64,000 nt of DNA from Pelecanus crispus (taxonomy: Eukaryota; Chordata; Aves; Pelecaniformes; Pelecanidae), in NCBI RefSeq assembly GCF_030463565.1, contig NC_134660.1:565501-629500 (forward strand), given 5' to 3'. Below are positions 34,642 to 46,200 of this stretch, piece after piece. Below the pieces are notes generated by a model. The model saw nothing but the letters and a program-made list of their open reading frames with translations, searched no databases and was not told the DNA's origin. The position numbers and the translations under genes are program-made. The stretch's first letter is position 1, and every line of letters begins with the position of its first letter.

Positions 34642-35439
34642 CCGACTCGGTACCAGCCTCACACGGGCGGAGCTTTCCATCAGGGGTCTGCAGGCGTCGA
34701 TCTCCGCATCCCTGAGCCCCACCCTGTGCCGAGGGGACACCCCCTCTCCGAGCCCACCGCGGCGGGCGCGGGGACAGCGCAACCCGCTCCGCCTTCCCTT
34801 GGGAGACGGGGTAAGAAACTGGCACCAAACCTTCAGGCGGTAAAAAACTCCCAGCTCCCAGCCAGCGCTCGCCCGGGGGCCGGTTCCCAGCGGCTCCGGC
34901 AGCTCGAGGGCAGGAGCCGGTGCCACCCAGGCACCTGCCCGGGGACGAGCGCGGGCCGCGTGCCCGGGGGACAGGTCCCAGCCCTCCTGTTTGTGTCGGC
35001 GCGGGCTGGCAGGGACAGAACGTGCTGCTTTAACAGGGTTTGGGGTTTGAGGGGTAACCCGCTGCCAAAATAAATACATCAAGTCAACTCGTATTAAACT
35101 AAAAAAATAAATCAAGGCCACGCTTGGAGCCAATTCAAAGTCTCGGTCTCGGGGCTGGAAGGTGCTGCCACATGCCGAGCCCCACGCGGTGGCAGGGAGG
35201 GTGCCGGGCGCTGCCAGCCGGGACACGCGGGAGCCGCGCCGCTGCCGTTCACCTGCCCGGCGATGCGCTCGCTGTGGCGGCAGGCGCTCGGGATGCGGCT
35301 TCGCCGGTGCAAAGCCGAGGTGATGGAGGCTCTGGGTTTTTACCTGCCGGCACCGGCTGCCGAGGCTGATGAAAGCAGGAAGGATTAAAGGGGTGCAGGG
35401 AAGGGCGTGTGGGGGGGCAGGAAAGCATGTGCCAGGTAA

Positions 35440-35700
35440 CAAACCTACAAGATCCTCCAAGATAAAGGGAGATCCCAACAGCTGTAATTACGCGCTGGAG
35501 ATAGAGCGGCGCGGGGAAAGCCTGAAGCCAAGTACAGGAATTCTGGGTTAATGGCAGCCCAAGGAGAAGTTAATAACAAGCCGAACAAAGTGGGAGCAGA
35601 CAGCCTGGCGTCTGCCCTCCCACACGCCACCGCTGCCACACTAACGAACAACCGCGCTATCTCCAGCCCCGTCAATAATCCCGGGGGAGCGCGGGGAGAC
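35440..35700. promoter_or_regulatory. Candidate regulatory element with long-range inverted repeat
   Basis: Contains CAGCTGTAATTACGC at 35,479-35,493 (E-box CAGCTG next to TAATTA-type site), GTTAATAAC and GTCAATAAT motifs, and an exact inverted repeat, GCTGGAGATAG at 35,494-35,504 and CTATCTCCAGC at 35,657-35,667. The text looks constrained, but conservation was not tested. Confidence 0.4.
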
Positions 35701-35851
35701 GGGGTGCCAGCACGAGCCCGGCTCCTCTGCGCAGCGAGCCGCGGCGCTGGCTTCTGCCCGGGCTTCTCCCCCGGCTTTTTCGGTTTGTTGGCTGGAGCAA
35801 AAGCCGTCCCGGGGCAGGGGACGGGGAGGATGAGGGGCTGTTTGGGAGTGC

Positions 35852-35897
35852 AGTCATAGAACAGTCTGGGTTGGAAGGGACCTTTAAAGGCAGCATC
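35852..35897 (-). mobile_element. CR1 LINE 3' end, severely truncated
   Basis: On the minus strand it reads CTTTAAAGGTCCCTTCCAAC then CCAGACTGTTCTATGACT, the standard sauropsid CR1 terminus. Only about 46 bp remain. Confidence 0.85.
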
Positions 35898-37059
35898 CCC
35901 CGGGAGGGGGCTGGAGCCGGTAAGAGTGCCGGGGAAAGGCTGTGCTGCACGACAGCCTCCTTTCCCAGGGCCTGATCCTGCCCCAGAGCGGAGCACCGTC
36001 ACGGGCAGGAGCGGGGTTCATCCCCTGGACGGGGTCAGACACCCCCCACGCGCCCCGGCGCCATTCGTCCCTGCCATGGGTCACGGCAGGAGCAAGGCGG
36101 GATGGGAGCTGCGGATGGGGAGGTGACCTGAGGGCGAAGAGGTGGCCCGGGGACACACGCACCGGGGAGGGGACAGCGACGTGGCCCTCGCAGGAGGGTC
36201 TGGGAGCCAGCTTCAGCAGGGACGTTTTGGAGGGACACAAAGGAAGAGAAAGTTAACACCAATATTTTTCCCCCCTCACCTTTGCAGAGCTCCAACACCT
36301 CCAGGAGGGATTTGGAAGGGTTTTCCGCAAGAAGATGCTCAGAGCTGGCTGGTCGCAGACGGCGCGGCCCCAGCAGCCAGCCTGGCCGGGGCTGCGCCGG
36401 CTGAAGCCCAGCTCCCCGGCCTGGGCTCGGGGGTCCCTCGCTTTCCAGCACCCAGGGGCTCTGCGGCGGGCACGGGTCAGCCCGGTGCCACCAAAGGCAC
36501 CGGCCGGGTGGGGGAAACCAGCGTTTCCCCAACAGCGCGGCTGCGGTCAGAGCCGCCGCGCCGGCCGGGATGTGTGCCCTGCTTCGTCGCCGGTTTGAGC
36601 TGAGATGAAATCACATAGATGTTAAAAATTCTTAAAACAAGTAGTCACCCCCCCCGCCCCCCGCTTCATCCCCCCTCAGTAAAGCAAATATTTTGTTTGA
36701 GAACTTAAAGTATTTTCCAGGACATAGATCTGGTCTGGGTTTGATTTTCATGGGGACTGCGGGTGGAAATCAAAGGAGTAGAAGGACCCTGATGCAGATC
36801 AGCAGCGATCCACCGAGGGGCACGTAGCCCCCCTGATTTACATCGCCCCAGCCCCTCCTGGGACAGATGAGAGAGGGAGCACGGGAGAGGGGCGAGCTCC
36901 CCTCACGGCATCTGGTCTGGAGGGCAGCAAAACTGGCGCCGGCTTTGCTCCCCCAGCAACGCGCGGAGGCTGAAAATCTGCCCGAGCATCACCAGCTATT
37001 CCTGACCGGCACCGCGGAGGGCCAAGCCCGAGAGGGTCCCTGCCCGTCCCTGCTGTTCT

Positions 37060-37330
37060 TTGGTGAGTTTCTTAAGTGCCTGGGCTTAATTGCGGGAGCA
37101 ATTTTCTGCTGTCTAAATTCCCCATGTCACTGTTCCTCCCCTTGTGCCCTGGCGTGTGAAGCCAGTTTGGGGGATAATTATGCCCCATCTGGAAACCTTT
37201 GGGGAAGGTGTGAACCTGCTAGGCAGAAATATGACATATTTAATCAATTATTCCATTCATTAGCCCCGGCCTCAGCGCCTTGCCCTGCTAATTTGACAAG
37301 AGCAGCAGTTAAAGAGGCTTTTTAACCCTC
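37060..37330. promoter_or_regulatory. Candidate conserved element rich in homeodomain sites
   Basis: Perfect inverted pair AATTGC-GGGA-GCAATT at 37,088-37,103, TAATTA at 37,175-37,180, TAATCAATTATT around 37,241-37,252 and CTAATTTG near 37,287. Flanks are GC-rich and lack these motifs. Confidence 0.45.
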
Positions 37331-37792
37331 ATTCGCTTCCCGTCACCCTTAACACGGAGAGCGGGAGAGCACCGAAGCTGGAAAGGAGCTGAACGCTGGC
37401 CTGCCGGCGACGGCGACACGTCGCAGCCCGAAACGCTTCGCCTCCCCGTCAGCGGCTGCTGGCAAAGCTCTGCCCCAGCCAGCGAGGAGGCCGGCTCTGC
37501 GAAAGCACCTTGTCTGCTGATGCAAACCCAGAAAATCCTTTGGGATGCTCCAAAAAGTATTAAAAAAACCCCAGCTACATTTCCTTCCCGTTCACACAAA
37601 GCTCCGTCGCTTGGACTTTGGCTGTGGATTGGCACCAGGCTGAAATTCCTCGCCGTTTCTAACCTGATGCTCTTCCCCTCCGGCCCCTTCCCCGCCTCGG
37701 CTGCCCTTGCTGGCGTCGTGCCGCATTGGCTCTTTCTGGGCGGAGCAGATAAAAAGGATAGCTTGACTGCATTGTGTGGTAAGCGGAGCAGT

Positions 37793-37901
37793 TAAATAAT
37801 GAGAAATATTGGTTTCGATTTTTTTTTTTAGATAACTTGAATTTATTGTGCATTTAAATAAGGAACAATATCGGTTTGGATTGGGGTTTTTTTTAGATAA
37901 C
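37793..37901 (+). repeat. Diverged tandem duplication (two 44-47-bp copies)
   Basis: Copies at 37,793-37,836 and 37,855-37,901. The first 28 bases match at 23 positions, and both continue into a T run followed by TTTTAGATAAC. Confidence 0.7.
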
Positions 37902-40769
37902 CATTTGGAGGCTGATTGTCCCCCCAGGGTGAGCCTTCCAGCAAGCCCCGTTGAGATCTGGCCCAGGTTTTCCACATGATTTCCAGGGGACTCTTCCTTG
38001 TATAAATGGTCTTTTCCTTTCCTATTGCAGGCGCTTCCTTGGAGAAGCTGCTCTTCTCCCTCTAGCGAGACTCACGAGGGGTTTGCAACTTCAACAACGT
38101 ACCAAGGCAGTTCGCAATGGCTAGATGCAGCATTTAAACAGAGCGATCGAGCGCTGGGCTCTCAGCGGAGAATTTGAGCCAATAAGCCTGACTAATTTGT
38201 TTTAAAACAATCTCTTGCAGGCCCACGTCTCTAAAGGAGAAACTTTGTCAACGTTGGGATTAGGACTGAAGTGGGCAGCAGTTTTACCACCTGCGTAGCT
38301 GCCACACTGGAAAAGCAGGAGGGGGGTTTGCAGCGGTGTTTTTGGAGGGGTGAGGTGCCCGGCTGGTACCCCGCTGCTGGCACAGCCTCCCCTCGCTTCC
38401 CGCCGTGCCCGGTGCCCATGGCGGGGCTTCCCTCCCCTCCCCCTCCTCCATCCCAGGCGCCTGCGGAGCACCCACGCGCAGGAGGGTCCCTGCGCACACC
38501 GGCATCCCCGGGGCGATGCTCTGCCGCGGGGGCCGGAGTCCCGCCGGGGCCAGCTCCGCTCCTCTCTGTCCATCGGGTGGGAGGAATGAAAATCCCCGTT
38601 TCCCACCGAGCATCCCGCTCCAGGCCGCTGGCCGCAGCGCCTGTTGATGCGTTTCTCTGGAAAGAGGCTTGGCCAAGGATGGAATTTTAAACCCACAGAT
38701 TTTCTTTGGGGTTTTTTTTTATTTTGTTATTAATCTTCTTTTTTGTTTTGTTTTTTAATGTCCTAGCTGGAAAGTCCGGGGTGCTCGGGGGTGTATGGGA
38801 GGCAAAACCCGAGAGGCTGGGAGGAAGCGCTGAGCCCCTGGGAAGAAGAGCCCCTTCTCTCACTGCAGTGAAAAGATGCCATTTTTCACTTTGAAACCAA
38901 GCTACTTTTTTTAACAAGCGAAACCCTGTTTAAATTTCAGTAAGCGGAACAAAATCCTTCTGTTTTCTCAAAGCAAAACATTTTGATGGGTCAGAAGGGT
39001 TGGGGGGTGTCTCACCATTTGTAGGATGTTTTCATTCTGGTTTTGTAAGGGATCAGGAAGACACAGCAGCGTCCTCTGGAATCCGACCCTGCCCCGGCCA
39101 CTCAGGAGCACCATAAAAACCTGGGGAAAGGCCAGTGTCTCAGGGTCAGGGACTCCACTGACCGGACCGGTGGAACGAAGACTCACAGAGGAATCCCTGT
39201 CCTTGTTTTTTGGTGTGGAGAAATGGCACGGAATGATCTCGAGTCAGAGCAAGCCGGGAGACTTGGGGGCTCTTCACTTTGGGGGCACGCGGTGGGGATG
39301 CTCCAGCTGTGGGAGCATCGGCACCGCTGGCCCGGAGCGGCGTGTCCACATCCAGATGCCGCAGGGCAACACCGGGATCCCCCATTTCGGAGCACCTGGG
39401 CCCCCCCAGCCCACCCCAGCCTCTCCCAAGCGCTGGAAGCTGCATTTGCAGGCGGACACATGCGCGGGAAGGGGAAAGCATGGACGACCCCATATCCTCC
39501 ACACCTGACGCGTGGTGCCCGTCTCGTGCCGCGGGACGTGTTGGGGCTTGCAGGTTGGGGGAAGAATTTGCCGAACGTATAAAGAGCTGACAGGAAGGGC
39601 TTGAGCTTGCAGCTGACTGCACGTTCTGTCCTCGTTTGTGAGCACTTTGCCTCGCTGGTGACAGAAAATTGCTTTGTTGCCCAGGTTGTGGGGATTGAGT
39701 GACGGGAAATCTGCGGCGCTCGCCTGAATTGGCAAAGAGGGCTCCTCGGCGGCGGGGGGAGCCCAGCCCTCCCCGCACCTACTCTCTCTGCTGAAAATAG
39801 ATGAGTGATGTACTCATCCCCCCTCCCCGGATTTATATTCAGCAGAAAGTGTTTTTAGTGTCAGACCGAGCTCGAGATGCAGTTTGTGGCTATGGGGGAT
39901 GCTCGGGGGTGAGCCAAGCGTGGCTTGCAAGGAACCACACCGGAGTGCCATGGCAAAAGTCCACGAGCAGGTGAACAGAAGGGCGGGGGGGGGCTATCAC
40001 TGTGATATTTTACTGATGGAACAGAAACCTTTCAACAAATACTTGGAGAGAAAAATATAGATACTGTTGACATTTCCCATATCTGGCGAAATCCCAAGCC
40101 TTCCACCAAAACCCCAAATGCACGCACCAAGTCCCTCAATGCTTTAATGAGAAGCAGAGTCCCAAAACAGCCTTTTTTTTTGGTGGTGAAGACTCTGAAA
40201 AAAAATTATTTCAGGAGTTTTTAAGAGGGAAAGGAGCAATACATCAGAAAAGCTTCAACATCTCTGGAGAAATGGGTGTTTTCCGACCCATCCCAGTGAC
40301 TCGCTCCTGTGGGTTTGCTGCTGGAAGGTGCCAAGGACGGTGGCTGCGTGTGCTCAGGGGAATGGAGATGCCAGGCACAGCATTAGGGGAGTGGGGAGAA
40401 GCTCCCTGGGTTGGACCCGCTGCGTTCTCCATATGCCAGCTCTATATTTCAGCACTGATGAAAAACGCCGTGTTAACAGCCCCAGGCTTGGCTCCCTGCT
40501 CCTCCTTTGCAGCCAACGATGAGTTTCAGAGGGAGCAGACTCAGGTCAAGCCTCAGGAAAAAAATGTCACCTCAGAGTCCTCGATTTACCCACAGAAGAG
40601 GTAACAGCAGGGCAGCTGCAGAGTCCGGCCCCGGGTACCCACGTAGCCTTTGCAGGCAAGGTTTCCTCCTGCCCCACGTGATGCCAAGGCTGCCAGGGGG
40701 CCCGGGGAGGCTCGGCGCTGCACGGCCACTTGCTGTCCCCAGCTGGGACCTGTGGGCTTGGAGAGACAT

Positions 40770-40990
40770 TAAGAGCATTATAATCAGTGACCCCACATTC
40801 TTGCTAATTAACAGAGAGAAAATTAGTGGTAAAGGAAATTGTTCCTCTTATATTGCTGTTTCTGGTTTGCTTGGTTTTTTGGCTTTTTTTTTTTTGTTCT
40901 TTGCATGTACCATGTAGAAAGAATTATTTAAGCCTCTGGGGCCAAATTCCCAGGCTCAACTTATGTGAAATTCTCAGTGTGTTTTTGCCT
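40770..40990. promoter_or_regulatory. Candidate noncoding element
   Basis: AT-rich block with CATTATAATCAG, GCTAATTAACAG and AGAATTATTTAAG in a GC-rich neighbourhood. No coding potential. Function is inferred only. Confidence 0.3.
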
Positions 40991-41315
40991 GAATGAAGGA
41001 GTCGGGGCCTTGCTCAGAAGCAGAAAAGGGCAGAAGCCAACCCTCCGATTCGCTTTAAAGCAGGCTGAGCCCGTGGTACCCGCTCACAGAGCGGAGCGGT
41101 GTCAGGCGATGCTCGACTGGGCCGAGGCCCTCCCCTCTGCAAAGGAGGCTTCGGTCCCTGCCGAATCACGCACGTCTCTGCCGGGGGCTGCGAGGGGAAG
41201 CCAGGCAGCTTCGAAAAGCAACCTGACGGCGCCGAGGGCATCAGACACCATCCGAGGCAGGCGGGATGGCTCTGGCAGGGATGCTGCGAGGGCGGGTGCT
41301 GGCAGAGCCGGCAGT

Positions 41316-41347
41316 GCCACATCTGGAGCTCGCCACATCTGGAGCTC
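41316..41347 (+). repeat. Perfect 16-bp direct duplication
   Basis: GCCACATCTGGAGCTC occurs twice in tandem, each copy with a CATCTG E-box. Confidence 0.85.
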
Positions 41348-41679
41348 GGATCCCTCCGGGGGCAGAGGTGTCTGGTGGCCACCTCCATCTGACGGCTGGC
41401 TAGGGCCGAGGGCTAGCAGCCACTTTGCAGCACCGTCCTGCTGCCTGGAGGGAGCACAGGGACAACCCTGCATCCTGGTCCCCTTGCCGGACCGGAGTCC
41501 TCCTCTCCTGCGACAGCCACCTCGCCGACCCCCCGTCCTTTCCTGCAGAGCCGGAGGCAGAGCCGCCCGCCCCGGGGACACCACTGCCGAGCCGAGCCGG
41601 GGAGCCACTGCCAAGGCAGCTGGGTGGTGTCACCTAACGTCCCCACGCCACCACCCTCCCTCCCCAGCACACTCGCAGG

Positions 41680-41815
41680 TGGTCATTAGTGGAGCTGACA
41701 ATCCCCGCAGCACGCGCCAGGTATTTACATCTCTGGGGAAGCTGAACTCGAGAGGGAGAAAAAAATGGTGGCGGTAAATGTATAATTAAAGTCCTATTAA
41801 GAGGCGCCTAGGAGT
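41680..41815. promoter_or_regulatory. Candidate noncoding element
   Basis: GTCATTAGTG, CAGGTATTTACATC and GGTAAATGTATAATTAAAG followed by CCTATTAAG lie within 135 bp, surrounded by GC-rich DNA. Homeodomain- and forkhead-like cores are present. Confidence 0.35.
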
Positions 41816-43299
41816 CTCCTGGGGAGCAGGGTGTACAAGATCGCTGCCTCTCTGACGGCTTTTGGGTGCAAACGTCTCCCCAGGCACGGCCAGGAGGGCC
41901 CGGGGGGACCTGCCCCGGGGGACGTGGCACTGTCGGGGTCCCCGCGGCGCTGGGGCATCCCTCCCACAGCCCGGCTCCGGTGTGGGAGGACCATCCCATC
42001 CCATCACCTGCAGCCTTGTTCTGACTTCAGAGATGCTGAGAGCAGGCGTCCGTCCTGTCACCGTGTCCCCAGACGGCTCAGGCGGGTGGGCTGGGTGCCC
42101 AGCTCAGGCACAGGGTGCTCCCTGAGCCCAAACCCCCTCGGACCGGGCTGGAGCAAGCGGCCACTGACCTCGGAGGAGCAGAGAGTCCAGCCTGCGCCCT
42201 GGGCTCGGCAGGGTGATGCTCGGCGGGGCGATACCCGGCTGGAGCCACGTGGCTCAGCAGAGCTGTTGGAGGAGACGGGCATTTTAATATGCAGAAAGAG
42301 GGAGTTGCGCTCGCCCGACCTACGTTAGCACCATCATGGACTCGGAGTTTCACCATCTCCTATACCCTGCCTACTCCCTCCCCATCTCTCAGCGCTTTCG
42401 GTGTACCAGATCCTCACCCTCAGCGGGAGCTCCGTGTCTTCCCTGGAGACCTGCCCGCATCCCACCGCGCTCCCCGGCACCAGGTTCCCTTCGTTCAGCC
42501 CCTCACAGGCTCCATGCCCACCTCCGGCCATGCCCGGGACATAGCCTGGCTCCGACCTAGCTCCACAATCCACCTGCGCTGGGGGATTATTTTTTCTTTC
42601 CCTGGAAGCATCCCCATTACAGAGGTGACATGTGAACCTCCCCTGCCACCTTCACCCAGGGATCTCCCTGGCTGCCCCTATTCAAAAGTGAAAAAAAGCA
42701 GGCTGAGGCCGGGTTTGATGGTAAATCACACCATTTCCTCACCGCCCGCCGGATTCCAGCAGTCCGGCTCGCATCACCCTCCCTTGCAGGTGCCTTTCCC
42801 ATTCAACACCTCCCATCTCGCCTGCCCCTGCTCTTTACAGCTCCCATATTAGTTGTGGTTCACCGGGCACTGAATGGGGACTGGAATTCCTTAATCCACC
42901 TACGACCTGTGGAGGAGCTTTCCCAGCCCCAGCCCCGTAACCCAATCCTGCTCGGCACAAAGCCGGGAAGGCATCGCCGGCGTTAACCAGCAGCTGAATC
43001 TCACCTCCTCCTGGTCCCGGGAGGGTGGGCGGCACCGCGGGCACCGCTCCCTTTGAACCCCAATAGAGATTTGCCGGTGCAGAGGTCGGCTGAGCTTTTG
43101 TCTCGCTGGAGGGTTGGAAAATTCCACCTGGTCGCGGTCAGGCTTTCCAGGGGTCCCATTTCATCCAGTTCGTAGCCCAAAACGTGCCTGTGGGTTTGAG
43201 TCCAGCTGCCACCTCGCCCTGATCTCAGCACTGAGCAGTAAAAGTGACTGAGGGAGGGTTTGGGAGTTTTTTGTTTTGCGGTTTTTTTAAACAGGAAAA

Positions 43300-46200
43300 T
43301 GTTGATTCATTGGAAATAATGATTTTTGCCAGGAACATATCTGCTCACTTTGACCCAGGCAGAATTTCTCATCAAAATATTGCAGAGGTGTGTGCGTCCC
43401 TTCCATAATAACTAGCAGCTTGGGCATTCACGCAGGAGAGGGGACCCCCGTGGCTCCCCAGTTCCCCTCCCACCAGCTGGATTTGCCCCCACTTTGGGAC
43501 CTGGAAAGCAGCGAGCGTCCACGTCTCGCACCCTCTCAGAGTCACAGTCAGCCCAAGTCCTTCACCCCAAAAGCTTTTTCTTGAAAGATGTATTTTCTGT
43601 AAAAAAAACCATTGCTGCCTTCTGCAAAGAAGATGCCAGCCTTCCCGAGCTCTCCAGTCTCTGGTCCTTCCTGCCCCATCATGGAAACTCAGCTTAGGTA
43701 GGAAAATCTTGCTTTCGGCAAAGGAGAAGTTTTGAATACTAATTTTAGTAAATTTGGGTGCTCTGGAAAGCCTTTGAGGTGGGAAGTGACCCTTTCTCCA
43801 GCCCACAGAAGCTAGATTGTGAAACTTTGAAACTGTGGCAACATGACCCACAAATTCACTTGTAGGGTCCACCCATCATGCCAGAAAACCTTACTGTTGG
43901 GAAACACGGATAATGGTCCCAATTTTGGAGAGCTTGGGGTGGGCGATCATCATTACGGGCTGCGCGTGGGTTTGGTTTCAAGGCAGCTTTGTACCACCAG
44001 AGCTGGAGAAGGGCTCAGGTGGGGAGGAAGATTTGCAGAGAACCTCCAGCACGTCTAGGGTGCGTTTTCCTTCACCTTACTTTTGGGTTTATTTTTGTCA
44101 TGAGTCTGGAAAGAACTAGGGATGGGTGGGGGTACTGAGGGGGAATCCCAGGGCATGGGGTGAAGAAATGTCTTACCAACGCCTCTGAAGATCTAAGACA
44201 CAGCCTTAGCCAGTTTCCAGTGCAAACAGGAAAATGAGGCTTATCTCAGGTTGTAGCTTGAATTCAGACTTCTGTTTTTGAGCTCCTGTGCCCCATCTCC
44301 CACCCCTTTGCAGCCGTCTTCCCCCCAGGGAGGTGGCTGAGCTGCTGGAGCCATGCGCGCCTCTCCTGGGGGGCAGAGCATCCCCCCAACGGGTGCCAGA
44401 CACCCAGGGGTGCTGAACGCGGGTGTCCGAGCACAGCTCTGCATGGGCCGATGCTGAAGGCACTTCTGCACGCACGTGCGTGCGTGTACGGGCTGGTGCA
44501 TTTCTCTGCCACGCGTGCACGCCTGCGCACACGGGGGCCCGGCGGCTGCTCTCCCCTCCATGTCCCCCAGCAGCCCGCCCTGGCTGGCATGGAGATGCAC
44601 AGCTGAGCTCGCAGCCGAGCACCGCGTCCCCTCGCCAGCCGCCTGCCACCCGTGGCGTCTGGCTGAGCTCAGCCCCAGCTGCGGCCACGGGACGACAAGG
44701 TCAGCGGCAAGCGCCCACTTTCCATTTGCTCTGACTTTCCGCCCCTGCATCCCCCCACATCATCCCCGTGAGTAATAGGGAGCGGCCGTTCCTGTCTGCG
44801 CCAACGGGAGACGGGGCCACCCAGGGCCACCCCTTGGCCCAGGAAGGCAGCTGGCAGGCGGTGAGGAGGAGGAGGGTGATGAAGAAGGAGACTCTGGGCT
44901 TTCCTGTTCCTCTTGGCTCCCTGGGGTTGTTTGGGGTCCTGGACTGACACCCCTGGGAGCCGGCCAGCTCTGTTAGTCACACAGGGAGGCGCAGAGGCTG
45001 GAAAGACCTGCAACCCTGCCAGGGCGGTGGAGAGGTCAGAGTGGGCAGGACTTGGTGGATGAGCAGCGTCATGCTCTCCGCTGCAAAGGAGCCGTGAGGA
45101 GGCACCTGGGTCTTGAGACCTCCTGGCCGCCGCTCCTTCCCCGTGGCCCAAACCTCACCTCTCCTGTGCTGTGGTGGTGGCATCTCTCCTGGGACCGGCA
45201 GCACGCGGTGTCTCACCCTCGGGGCTCCTCCCGGAGGCTCCGACTACGGGGCACACAGCGGGAAGGTTTGCAGCTGGAAGAACGTGGGCGATTTTATGAC
45301 AAAGGCTGTTTTCCACACTTGCAGTTTGCAGAGCTTGAACGGCAGCGGGTCGAGACTGAGGAGCCTTAAAAAAAGGAAGAAAAATAATATTGACCACCTG
45401 GAGGCATCGCACTGGAACTGGAGGACTTCAGGGGCGAGAGCAGAGCAGTGGGCAGGGTAGTGCTCCTGCCTCCCTCCCCATCCCGGTCCGCCATGGTCCA
45501 TCTCCTCCAGGCGCTGCAGCCTTGCGGAGGAAGACACGGTTCTATCCTCCAGTGTTTATTATATTACCAGCTGTAGGACTATGAGCTCCGACTCAGGACT
45601 CCCATAAATCTTTCCCTGGGTGAACAGCACATCCCTTTGCTGTTCAGGGCTGTTCTTCCATGCCATGCTGTGGTTTCATTTCCTCGTGCACTGTGGCCCC
45701 GATGTGATGGATAGTTAATTAGCATTTCCATTCAGGCCAGCTGGCTGCCTTGGAGAAGCGTGCCACCACGCTCTTCCATCCTCTTCCTCTTCCTGTTTAA
45801 AGGGAAGCAGAGAAGGATCATCATGTGGGGAAACTGAGGCACACAAAGGTGCAGGCTTGAGGTCGGTAACTTCTCTGCTTGCAGGTACTTGCCGGCCAGT
45901 CGGACGTGGCCCAGCAGAGACGGGCTCTGTGCCTGCAGTACCGCCGGGCTCTCGGCAGCCTTTTCCCAGCCTTTCCAAGGGAACAAGCCCGGGTTAACAC
46001 TGGGTGGCTTTTCGCACCTGCCCTACCCACCTGTCGGGTCTAAAGCCCTTCAGCGTAACAGGGCTTGACTATGGCACTGATATAACACACGCCGCGACGA
46101 TAACCGAAGGCAGCAGGGAAAGGCACGGGGTGTTTCCCAGCAGGTTACACGGTGCTGTGCATTCCTGCGCTGGCTGGTTCAAAGCCAGCTTGATTCGGTC

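Larger units (their letters stand above)
32170..36600. other. DLX4 upstream region, proximal
   Basis: GC-rich until about 33,000, then mixed. No gene is recognised. It contains an AP-1/TATA cluster (33,307-33,381), a second AP-1 site (33,992-33,998), a (CTC)n tract (34,611-34,641), an AT-rich patch (35,060-35,115), a candidate element (35,440-35,700) and a short CR1 end (35,852-35,897). Confidence 0.5.
36600..43300. other. DLX4 upstream region, candidate enhancer belt
   Basis: No gene recognised. GC content falls, and several AT-richer blocks with homeodomain motifs occur (37,060-37,330; 37,740-37,910; 40,770-40,990; 41,680-41,815). T-rich tracts lie at 38,700-38,760 and 40,870-40,900. Confidence 0.45.
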
